DNA from: Methanobacteriota archaeon
Lineage (GTDB): Archaea > Thermoplasmatota > Poseidoniia > Poseidoniales > SP79
Reading direction: 5' to 3'
DNA length: 11,712 bases
Assembly (NCBI GenBank): GCA_002715545.1
Contig: PAZI01000010.1
Span: 1-11,712 of the forward strand
The position numbers and the translations under genes are program-made. The notes under the pieces are model-generated. The model was not told the origin of the DNA. It was given only the letters and a program-made list of their open reading frames with translations, and made no database searches. Positions 1 to 6,334 of the stretch are shown here, piece by piece. Position 1 is the first letter of the stretch; every line of letters starts with the position of its first letter.

Positions 1-1787
1 CCAATGGCCTGAATTCATTCATGTATTCTGATGGACTTGTGTTAACTGATTTGCAGATCATTGAGCACAATGATTTGGACGAGGTTGATGTGCGTGATAC
101 GTGGATTTACACCAGTACGCAACTCAATATCTCTGGTCGCTATGTCTATCTTGATGGCCTCGGCGAGGAGACAGATGCACTTCCTGAGGCTCCGCTCACC
201 CTTGGACTGTACAGGGAAGCAGCCGACCGACCTGCCGATCGTCCTTGGGATGCAGCTCTCCCTGAGATTCAATGTTGGACCTTCACTGGAGGTGTATTCG
301 ACGTCACATTCCAAGCTCCGATACGAACACAACAATACGTCTACCATGTTGACCTTGTTGAGGACGATCAGGATGGATGTGAGGATTCACAACAACCCCC
401 TGCACTTGATATTCGTGATTTCACACCCGCTGGTGAACGCTTGTTCAACCTCTACGCAGATAATGAAGCTCCATCTCTATCAGTCAACGACCAAGGCCAA
501 TCGATTTTCAATGTCAATGGATTGACTCGGAATGACCCATCGACCATCCCCATTTCTCGTATCGAGTGCTTCGAATATTCGGTCTTCATCTTTGATTCGG
601 AGCATCCAGGTCCTGATGCCCTTCCCGACTCGACCCCCTATCTTCTGAAATGGGTCTATTATGATCCAGAGACGAAGGATTTCTGGTCAGAAGCTAGGGA
701 GACGTCTTCACAACCAAAGGTGTTCAGTGAATCTCTCAAAGAGTTCCAGATCACAACGAATTCGTACAAGTTTGAATCTAAGGCAGAGGGCGGGACGTGC
801 ATAGATCTCTGGCCACTCAATCGACCAGTGCCATCAACTGTGACTGACGTACAGATTCGTATGTGGATTGAGGGTGAAGATTCCGCAGGGAATGAACTTG
901 CAGGTGGTGGAAGCTATCAGACTCCTCTCATCGAGATGTTCGTCGAATCCCTCGAGGCTCGATTCGAGATTATTCTGGGCTCGGTTCCCGCTATTGAAGG
1001 AGGTGAGACGAATACAGTCTCTGTTGATGAGAGCTTCACTGTCTACTTCCAATTTGACAATATAGGTACAGTCGCTGGTTCATTTGATTATACGTTGTAT
1101 CTGGTTGATGAGGATCAGCTTATCCCCATCACTTCCAGTACATCTCCCGAACTATCACCCGATGCTTCCGATTATGGCGCCTTCTCAATTCTTGTTCCAG
1201 GCCAACCGTTGGAAAGTTCACAACTGAGGTTACGACTCGTCGATGGCGATACTGGTGAGAAGATGTGGGAATCTCAGAATCCCTTCAATATCGTACCCAA
1301 GGAAGTCACTTCGACTCTTGGCCTTGGCAGCGTCGAAGAAGCAGGTGATGTTATTGTACTCTTGATCGTTGTTTCAAGCACCATTGTCCTCCTTCTGGTT
1401 GTTGTTATCGTCGTATTGCTCAGGGGACGAACACCCGAGTATGATGATGAAGACGTTATCGATGACTCGGTGTTCGCCATGCCTAGATACACGACGGAGT
1501 CTCAAGGTGGAACCTATGGTAGTGGGGATGCGTATGCGCAGGCTGAGCAATATGCCCAACATCAGTATGGCTATGATCCAAGGTATGCTCAGCAGGATTG
1601 GCAACAGCAACAACAGCAGCAACAGCAACAACCGCAACAACAGAATTGGCAGCAAGATCAGCAACAGCAAGGTTGGCAACAGCAGCAGCAACAGCCCCAG
1701 CAAGGTTATGCCCCTCCACAACAAGGGTATGGGCAGCAACAAAGTGGTCAGAACCAAGGCTGGTATCAGCAGGATGAGCAGTACTGA
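1..1787 (+). CDS. Cell-surface protein with Ig-like regions, one C-terminal membrane helix and Gln-rich tail (5' end missing)
   Basis: The frame is open from base 3 with no stop before the ATG at 21, and no signal peptide follows that ATG, so the gene starts before the window. Counting from the Met at 21, residues 1 to about 440 are hydrophilic, beta-rich and acidic, with four scattered Cys. Residues 315-429 look like a CARDB-type Ig-like domain (VYFQFDNIGTVAGSFDYTLY). Residues 444-467 form one strongly hydrophobic helix followed by RGR, then an acidic patch and a tail rich in Gln, Trp, Tyr and Gly to the stop. Expected topology is an outside domain with the tail in the cytoplasm, because the positive charge follows the helix. 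Function is unknown; adhesion or surface binding is a guess. The stop overlaps the next start (TGATG), suggesting coupling. The gene at 4053 has the same layout with an acidic tail. Confidence 0.85.
   Translation, partial: NGLNSFMYSDGLVLTDLQIIEHNDLDEVDVRDTWIYTSTQLNISGRYVYLDGLGEETDALPEAPLTLGLYREAADRPADRPWDAALPEIQCWTFTGGVFDVTFQAPIRTQQYVYHVDLVEDDQDGCEDSQQPPALDIRDFTPAGERLFNLYADNEAPSLSVNDQGQSIFNVNGLTRNDPSTIPISRIECFEYSVFIFDSEHPGPDALPDSTPYLLKWVYYDPETKDFWSEARETSSQPKVFSESLKEFQITTNSYKFESKAEGGTCIDLWPLNRPVPSTVTDVQIRMWIEGEDSAGNELAGGGSYQTPLIEMFVESLEARFEIILGSVPAIEGGETNTVSVDESFTVYFQFDNIGTVAGSFDYTLYLVDEDQLIPITSSTSPELSPDASDYGAFSILVPGQPLESSQLRLRLVDGDTGEKMWESQNPFNIVPKEVTSTLGLGSVEEAGDVIVLLIVVSSTIVLLLVVVIVVLLRGRTPEYDDEDVIDDSVFAMPRYTTESQGGTYGSGDAYAQAEQYAQHQYGYDPRYAQQDWQQQQQQQQQQPQQQNWQQDQQQQGWQQQQQQPQQGYAPPQQGYGQQQSGQNQGWYQQDEQY
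1590..1784 (+). repeat. CAG/CAA-rich low-complexity tract encoding a Q/W/Y/G tail
   Basis: About 65 codons at the 3' end of the first gene are mostly CAA and CAG, broken by NW, DW, GW, GYAPP and GYG units. CAA and CAG are mixed rather than pure, which suggests selection on the protein composition as well as slippage. The composition (Gln with regularly spaced Trp/Tyr) resembles prion-like or sticky low-complexity tails. Confidence 0.9.
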
Positions 1788-2605
1788 TGCCTTCTCAAAA
1801 ACGTCCACTCGTTGATGTGGATCAGGAGGACTCCATGATTCATTCATGGCATGATCCAGAAGGAGGTACAATCGACCTGTTGCCATATCTTCCATCCGTT
1901 GAGGTTCAGATTCCTAAGACCCGGCGAGTTTGGACGTCAGTCGCCATATTGGATGACCCTAGCGTTCTGGATGCTTGGCATGAAGAGGCGAAGATCGAAT
2001 CTCGTTCTCGCGGTGCGAATGCTGCCGCTCTGATAGCATCAGGGGGGCCTCTGGGCTGGTATCTCGATCACCTCCAGACGGTCGAAGGTGTTGAATCTGG
2101 ACGGTTTCCAGATCCATTGCCCTATGGGCTATGGAATCGGATGCAACGTTCACCTCGTTTTCTTATTGAACCTTCAGATGAGGAATGGGATGAATGGATT
2201 CTTGCCAAGGCAGACCACATGGTTCGATTCAGAAATCTTCTCACCAATGTGGGCGCTCATCGTCGTTTCAAGAAACGAGTGAAGGCCCATGTCAAGGCTG
2301 CGAACGTACCGGGTGAAGGCGGTCTTCAACAAGCTCATGCCTCCCTCCTGGCGTGGTGGGAGTCAGTGGTTCAAAGGATGGGCGACCACCTCTCAAGACA
2401 ACGTGATGGGCGCTTCGCAGCTCGGTTACGTGGTAGTCTCTCTTGGCTCAGATCAGCTGCCGTTGGGAATGATGAGCCTCGACTTCTTGTTCCCGTAGTC
2501 GCTCCTTGGGCCCAAGATATCCTGTTTGCACTTGAACAACATCCGAAACCCGAAAAGATAGAACCATTCTCTGGAGATGAAGAAAGCGGGGAGAGTAATG
2601 GTTGA
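1787..2605 (+). CDS. Conserved-looking Trp-rich cytoplasmic protein of unknown function
   Basis: The product is 272 residues with no signal peptide, no membrane segment and no Cys. I do not recognise the family. It is unusually rich in Trp (11, including WW at 190-191) and has a basic helical stretch around 147-172 (RFRNLLTNVGAHRRFKKRVK) that could contact nucleic acid or acidic partners. A second probable helical region spans 180-225, and the C-terminal 20 residues are acidic. The start ATG at 1787 shares one base with the preceding stop, and AGGATGAG at 1771-1778 may serve as the ribosome site. The last 8 bases overlap the next gene. This position in a run of overlapping genes argues that it is real and co-expressed with the TBP-like protein and the hydrolase downstream. 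No enzyme motif is visible. Confidence 0.8.
   Translation: MPSQKRPLVDVDQEDSMIHSWHDPEGGTIDLLPYLPSVEVQIPKTRRVWTSVAILDDPSVLDAWHEEAKIESRSRGANAAALIASGGPLGWYLDHLQTVEGVESGRFPDPLPYGLWNRMQRSPRFLIEPSDEEWDEWILAKADHMVRFRNLLTNVGAHRRFKKRVKAHVKAANVPGEGGLQQAHASLLAWWESVVQRMGDHLSRQRDGRFAARLRGSLSWLRSAAVGNDEPRLLVPVVAPWAQDILFALEQHPKPEKIEPFSGDEESGESNG
2588..2593 (+). promoter_or_regulatory. Shine-Dalgarno site for the TBP-like gene
   Basis: GGGGAG lies 4 bases before the ATG at 2598, inside the end of the preceding gene. It favours this start over the ATG 21 bases upstream, whose only purine run (GGAG) is almost touching it. Confidence 0.6.
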
Positions 2606-3131
2606 GATTCACATTTCCGGGCAATTGTTCCGCTTCACGCCTAATCCCCCTCTGATTCTTCCAGTTGCCGCTCAGTTGCTTGGTGTTGAGCCTACAGGTG
2701 GATTTGTTGTTCATCCAGATGCTCGTATGGGCCTAACGATGATCATCGATGATATCGGACGAATTATTGTGCATGGAGCAAGAAAGTACGATGTAGCTCG
2801 GGCGGCAGCCTCTTCTTTCCTGCTTGGCCTGGGTAAATCAGATGCGGAAATAACCTCTGAACACGGTCCTGTGACTGGGTGGTTTGACCTTGGTGGCCAA
2901 ATCGATCAAGATGTGATTCTCAAGGTGTTGCGTGATGACGCAGAACTGGATTTACGTTTGGACGCTGTGCGTGTTGAGGACGAAAAAACCGGTGTTGAAG
3001 CTATCATCTGGCCAAATGGCAGAGTTATCGTACCATCGGCAACAACGAGCATGACGTTCTCGATATTTGCTCGACGCCTGAGTCGAGAACTTAGATCTCA
3101 TGTGGCAAACCTGACGTCTTTTGGTGGATGA
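2598..3131 (+). CDS. Small two-repeat protein, possible divergent TATA-binding-protein (TBP) fold
   Basis: The product is 177 residues. I chose the ATG at 2598 over the in-frame ATG at 2577 because GGGGAG (2588-2593) lies 4 bases before it; it overlaps the previous gene by 8 bases. The protein has two similar halves (about 3-79 and 84-166). Each has a beta strand, a Gly-Arg turn, a strand, then a long helix: IIDDIGRIIVHGARKYDVAR and AIIWPNGRVIVPSATTSMTF. This matches the TBP half-repeat pattern (hydrophobic strand, SGK turn, VxTGAKS, then helix), and the repeat spacing (Gly54 to Gly141, 87 residues) is close to the roughly 90 of archaeal TBP, as is total length. The Phe residues that kink DNA in true TBP (in FPG and LIF) are not evident, so DNA binding may be lost or changed. 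This is a reading of pattern, not a proven homology. No membrane segment or signal peptide. Confidence 0.75.
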   Translation: MVEIHISGQLFRFTPNPPLILPVAAQLLGVEPTGGFVVHPDARMGLTMIIDDIGRIIVHGARKYDVARAAASSFLLGLGKSDAEITSEHGPVTGWFDLGGQIDQDVILKVLRDDAELDLRLDAVRVEDEKTGVEAIIWPNGRVIVPSATTSMTFSIFARRLSRELRSHVANLTSFGG

Positions 3132-4011
3132 GGTGTGGTCTGGCCCCATTCTCGATAATCACTTCCATCTGCGAATAGATGGACGTGGTGTAGATGCAGC
3201 TCGAGATTTTGAGCGCTCAGGGGGTACTGACCTCATTCTTGTGCACGTCCCCAACTTCACTGAATTGCCAAGGAACGAAGTCCAGATCAATGAGGCTTAC
3301 GACCAGACCCTTGTCATCGCTGACCGTGTACGTAGGGAAACCAACCTCAGCGTAAGGGTTCTATTGGGCCCCCATCCTGCAATCATCCCTCACTTGGCTT
3401 CCCATCTAAGTGCTGAGACTGATTCAGATTCCTTGGCATCTGCGTGTGAGATCCATCGTCGTTCAGTAGAGATTGCTGCTGAGCGTTTTGAGGAAGGCGA
3501 GTGTGTGGGAATCGGTGAGATTGGCCGACCGCATTGGATTGTTGAGGAGGACGTCCACGAAGCCTGTGAAAAGGAATTTGCCGAAGCTTTGAGCATCGCT
3601 AAGGAGGTTGGAGCAACCGTTCAGCTCCATGTTGAGAGTGGCTTTGAGGAAGTCTACGCAGATCTTGAACCGATTGTCAGGCTTCATGGGCCGCCGGTCG
3701 ACCAAGTAGTTCGCCATCACGCACCTGCATTGATTGGTGAGCAGGCGCACGGCCTTGTTCCAAGCCTCATACTTGGCAGTGGTGATATTCCTGTATTGGT
3801 GGAACAGATCGAGTCTCATCCGTCTGCTCCATTTCTTCTTGAGACCGATTACATGGATGATCCTCGCCGCCCTGGTGCAGTTCTTGGTCCAAGAACGGTG
3901 CCTCGGCGCACACAGGCCTTGTTTGAGCTTGGCGTTGAAGAAAAAGTCCTGTGGTCCACCCACTCTGACCTCCCCGATAGATTGTACGGACCGGCCGATG
4001 ACTGTCCTTGA
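3121..4011 (+). CDS. TatD-like metal-dependent hydrolase (archaeal COG1099-type TIM barrel)
   Basis: The product is 296 residues from the TTG at 3121. No ATG is available; GTG at 3124 or 3133 are equally possible starts, the latter giving MWSGPILDNHFHL with GGTGG upstream. Metal-site residues of the amidohydrolase/TatD fold are in the right order: His14 and His16 (DNHFHL), Glu133 (GIGEIGRPHW), His170 (VQLHVE), His199/His200 (VRHHAP) and Asp243 (LLETDYMDD). The opening block, with GRGVDAARDFERSGGTDLIL after the HxH, resembles the archaeal family known as COG1099, whose substrate is not established. TatD relatives are often metal-dependent DNases, but that activity should not be assumed here. 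It overlaps the TBP-like gene by up to 11 bases, suggesting coupled translation and related use. No signal peptide; cytoplasmic. Confidence 0.85.
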   Translation: MVDEVWSGPILDNHFHLRIDGRGVDAARDFERSGGTDLILVHVPNFTELPRNEVQINEAYDQTLVIADRVRRETNLSVRVLLGPHPAIIPHLASHLSAETDSDSLASACEIHRRSVEIAAERFEEGECVGIGEIGRPHWIVEEDVHEACEKEFAEALSIAKEVGATVQLHVESGFEEVYADLEPIVRLHGPPVDQVVRHHAPALIGEQAHGLVPSLILGSGDIPVLVEQIESHPSAPFLLETDYMDDPRRPGAVLGPRTVPRRTQALFELGVEEKVLWSTHSDLPDRLYGPADDCP

Positions 4012-4041
4012 GAGCGTCAGTGTAATGTTGCATGAGTGTAT

Positions 4042-4046
4042 GAGGG
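4042..4046 (+). promoter_or_regulatory. Shine-Dalgarno site deciding a GTG start
   Basis: GAGGG lies 6 bases before the GTG at 4053. The in-frame ATG at 4032 ends at a stop after three codons (ATG AGT GTA TGA), so GTG 4053 is the supported start. The 41-base gap holding this site (4012-4052) shows no clear TATA element or terminator. Confidence 0.6.
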
Positions 4047-4052
4047 TTCTTT

Positions 4053-5441
4053 GTGAACCAGCGCTCGGCGTTCGTCGTCATGGTTACGATGTTCGCTTTG
4101 ATGTTACCCGTGTCAGCACAGGTTGAACCCGGCCAGCCGGCACTCTTTCCCACAGCTGAGGTTGATTGCTCAGTTGAGCAGCTGACCCTCACCGAACGTT
4201 CTGCGCAGACACTATCTTGCACAATCAATAATCCAAATGCGTACACTGTTGAGGTCGAAATCACACATACTGTGGATGGTTCAGCAGGACAGGCTGAAGA
4301 CTTCGGGATTCCGGAAAGTGAGAACATCACTCTGCAAGCTAACGAAGAAGTAGGGCATCCGATTCGGTTCGATCCAGAATATGGTGATGGCGTCAATGGC
4401 GACTCATATGATTACAAAATCGAGGTCGCCGTCACTGACTTCGTTCTGATAGGTGATCAATTGGTTATCCCCAATCCATCTCAGCAGAAAACAGAAGATG
4501 ATGTGACTATCACTGTACCTCTTGATTCTGACTTCAGTGTCGGTGTATTTCCTTCAACTAATTCTGCTAGCTGGCAGAAAGACACACCTGGTGATGCAGT
4601 GGATGAGGCTTTGGATAATCCCTCAAGAAGTGCTGCAACGATTCATGTTGGACCAGCTCCTGAGGCCCCACATTTTGGCATTGAGGCGATTGTTCCCTCG
4701 GGAGGTTATGATCAATCATCGGTTGGATACATTGCTCTTGTTATCGAAAATCAGGCGATCGATGATGATGTCATCAGTGTTGAAGTGAACACGAATGAAC
4801 TTGAGAGCACCGTGAAGTCCAAGAGTGGTGAATTAAGATCAGTCCTCCACCGCGTCAACTTAGATTTCCAACAGACTGTTGGTGACCCGATTCTTGTGAG
4901 TACAATGACAGCCTCTTTGCAGGCTGGAGATCCTCCGCAACAGGCTAGCAGCCTCTTGGTTATGGTCGTAGTTCTAGAATTACAGAGTGCTACGAATGAA
5001 GATGCGGCCGCCCCCATATCTATTGTCGTAAAGAGTGCTAATGGTGGTGCTCAGAGCGCATTGACTCTTGGAGTCGATGTCATGGTCCATGCACCTGTGA
5101 ATGAAGGTGGGTTGACAATTTCGGGAGGGTTAGGTGGCGGTTCATTACCCCCTAGTGTTCTCATCGGCTCTTCTGCTGCTGCGATTCTACTTCTGATTGT
5201 GATTGTCACTGTAGCTCGTCGCCCAAGAAAGCTCGCAGCTCAGCGTAATTCGGGGAGTGCTTCAGTTGGAGACACCTCTTTTGATTTCAGTGATCTAGAT
5301 GACTTAGATGATCTGGATCTCGACGATTTGGATGATTTTGATGACCTTGATCAGGTAGAGGATGAATCCTCTTATTTTCCTCAGGAAGTAATTGAAATCA
5401 GCAGCGAATTCGATGATCTTGAAGCAGAACTCGGACTTTGA
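4053..5441 (+). CDS. Secreted, membrane-anchored surface protein with Asp-rich cytoplasmic tail
   Basis: The product is 462 residues. Residues 1-22 form a signal peptide (hydrophobic core, then PVSA before Gln23). Cys39 and Cys56 are close enough to form a disulfide within an N-terminal beta-rich region (TLSCTINNPNAYTVEVEITH), which resembles Ig-like/NEW3-type modules. Residues about 205-355 form a second beta-rich region. One membrane helix lies at about 368-387 (VLIGSSAAAILLLIVIVTVA), followed by RRPRK, so the N-terminal bulk is outside. The cytoplasmic tail is highly acidic, with a DLDD-like repeat at 410-433. Function is unknown. The layout parallels the surface protein at the start of the window, though the tails differ sharply. 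GTG start with a good ribosome site. A 41-base gap separates it from the hydrolase, so it may be in the same transcript or have its own promoter. Confidence 0.85.
   Translation: MNQRSAFVVMVTMFALMLPVSAQVEPGQPALFPTAEVDCSVEQLTLTERSAQTLSCTINNPNAYTVEVEITHTVDGSAGQAEDFGIPESENITLQANEEVGHPIRFDPEYGDGVNGDSYDYKIEVAVTDFVLIGDQLVIPNPSQQKTEDDVTITVPLDSDFSVGVFPSTNSASWQKDTPGDAVDEALDNPSRSAATIHVGPAPEAPHFGIEAIVPSGGYDQSSVGYIALVIENQAIDDDVISVEVNTNELESTVKSKSGELRSVLHRVNLDFQQTVGDPILVSTMTASLQAGDPPQQASSLLVMVVVLELQSATNEDAAAPISIVVKSANGGAQSALTLGVDVMVHAPVNEGGLTISGGLGGGSLPPSVLIGSSAAAILLLIVIVTVARRPRKLAAQRNSGSASVGDTSFDFSDLDDLDDLDLDDLDDFDDLDQVEDESSYFPQEVIEISSEFDDLEAELGL
5280..5354 (+). repeat. Asp/Leu-rich DLDD repeat in the tail of the second surface protein
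   Basis: About 24 codons alternate GAT/GAC with Leu or Phe codons, encoding SDLDDLDDLDLDDLDDFDDL. Codons for Leu vary (CTA, TTA, CTG, CTC, TTG, CTT), so the repeat is kept at protein level rather than being a recent DNA duplication. Confidence 0.85.
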
Positions 5442-5470
5442 ATCCTCTTCTCGTTTGAGGGATGGTTGTC

Positions 5471-5488
5471 ACGATTAGGGGCAATCGT
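5471..5488 (+). promoter_or_regulatory. Short perfect inverted repeat upstream of the fabI-like gene
   Basis: ACGATT (5471-5476) and AATCGT (5483-5488) are perfect reverse complements around a 6-base spacer, 41 bases before the fabI start. It lies in the 88-base gap 5442-5529, the longest non-coding stretch in the window. It could be an operator for a dimeric repressor or a small RNA hairpin. The arms are only 6 bases, so chance is possible. No clear TATA/BRE element was seen in the gap. Confidence 0.35.
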
Positions 5489-5519
5489 CATACATCGCCA
5501 CTCCTGAGTCCAGTGAACA

Positions 5520-5525
5520 GGGGGA
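5520..5525 (+). promoter_or_regulatory. Shine-Dalgarno site for the fabI-like gene
   Basis: GGGGGA lies 4 bases before the ATG at 5530 and fixes that start. Confidence 0.6.
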
Positions 5526-5529
5526 TATC

Positions 5530-6330
5530 ATGCTCGGTCTTGGTGGAAAAACTGCACTGGTCTTTGGGGTGGCGTCTGATGATTCCATCGCCTGGGCCAT
5601 CTGTAAGCGGCTAGCTGAAGCAGGATGTAGCATTCATCTCGGATTCCAGAAGCGATTCATGTCACGAATTTTTCAGTTGCGTGATCAACTCGACGCCATT
5701 CAAGGTACTTACCCAATGGATGTTGCACAAGAGGAGACTACGGGTGAATTCTTTTCATCTTGGCAGGCTGACCGGCCCGGTGAGAAGGCAGATATCCTCA
5801 TTCACGCAATCGGCTGGGCTCCACGTAGCACGTACGATCGCCCACTTCTCTTCGTTGATGATGACTCACTCAATGCCGGGATGACCGTCTCAGCACATTC
5901 CCTACAACGAGTTTTGAAGCATGCGCTGCCGTATCTCAACCCGAATTCATCTACGGTCACGCTGACCTATGCTGCTTCAACTCGTTATGTTCCAAACTAT
6001 GCCTCGATGTCAATCAATAAAGCTGCCTTGGAAGCGTGGGTCAGGGAGTTGGCTGCACGTCTAGGGCCGGATGGCCACAGAGTAAATGCGATCAGCGCAG
6101 GTCCCATCAAGACGCTGGCTGCTGGAGGAGTCCCCGGCTTTGACTCCATTCTTTCCCATGTAGAGAATAACGCCCCCCTTCGTCGTAACGTTACTCAGGA
6201 TGATGTGGCCGGAGCGGCGACATGGTTGGCGAGTCCCCTCTCATCAGGTGTCACCTCTCAGATAATCCATGTCGATGCTGGCTACTCCTCAATCATGGTG
6301 CCTGAGAGTGCTATGGACTCGGATCGGTGA
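5530..6330 (+). CDS. fabI: Enoyl-acyl-carrier-protein reductase, FabI type
   Basis: The product is 266 residues, the usual FabI length. FabI reduces the trans-2 double bond of enoyl-ACP with NAD(P)H, the last step of each fatty-acid elongation round. The nucleotide-binding loop is GVASDDSIAWAI (13-24). MDVAQ (63-67) and HAIGWAP (92-98) match the FabI cofactor and substrate strands. The catalytic set is present: Tyr147 (LTYAAS), Tyr157 (VPNY) and Lys164, with the Tyr-x6-Lys spacing, followed by the FabI signature NAISAGPIKTLAA (186-198). It is cytoplasmic, with no signal peptide. It ends four bases before the giant synthase gene, so the two are almost certainly co-transcribed. FabI may supply the enoyl reduction for the synthase, which shows no ER domain in the part seen. 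Archaea rarely have FabI, so transfer from bacteria is likely if the host is archaeal. Confidence 0.93.
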   Translation: MLGLGGKTALVFGVASDDSIAWAICKRLAEAGCSIHLGFQKRFMSRIFQLRDQLDAIQGTYPMDVAQEETTGEFFSSWQADRPGEKADILIHAIGWAPRSTYDRPLLFVDDDSLNAGMTVSAHSLQRVLKHALPYLNPNSSTVTLTYAASTRYVPNYASMSINKAALEAWVRELAARLGPDGHRVNAISAGPIKTLAAGGVPGFDSILSHVENNAPLRRNVTQDDVAGAATWLASPLSSGVTSQIIHVDAGYSSIMVPESAMDSDR

Positions 6331-6334
6331 TGCA

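Noticed and set aside
21..23. ATG at 21 as the true start of the first gene
   Set aside because: The frame is open upstream to base 3, there is no ribosome site, and a surface protein with a C-terminal anchor should begin with a signal peptide, which is missing here.
1593..1700. The CAG/CAA tract as a CRISPR or other DNA repeat array
   Set aside because: There are no spacers or fixed repeat unit; it is an in-frame codon repeat.
1374..1895. Leu-rich minus-strand frame opposite the first gene
   Set aside because: Its Leu runs are just the reverse complement of the CAG/CAA tract; it has no start context and crosses two real genes.
3463..4396. Two long minus-strand frames opposite the hydrolase and second surface protein
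   Set aside because: They lie opposite genes with clear motifs, their products have no recognisable domains, and they have the mixed composition of shadow frames.
5436..5455. Pyrimidine-rich run after the second surface gene as a transcription terminator
   Set aside because: The run is short, mixes C and T and has no hairpin in front, so it cannot be told from chance.
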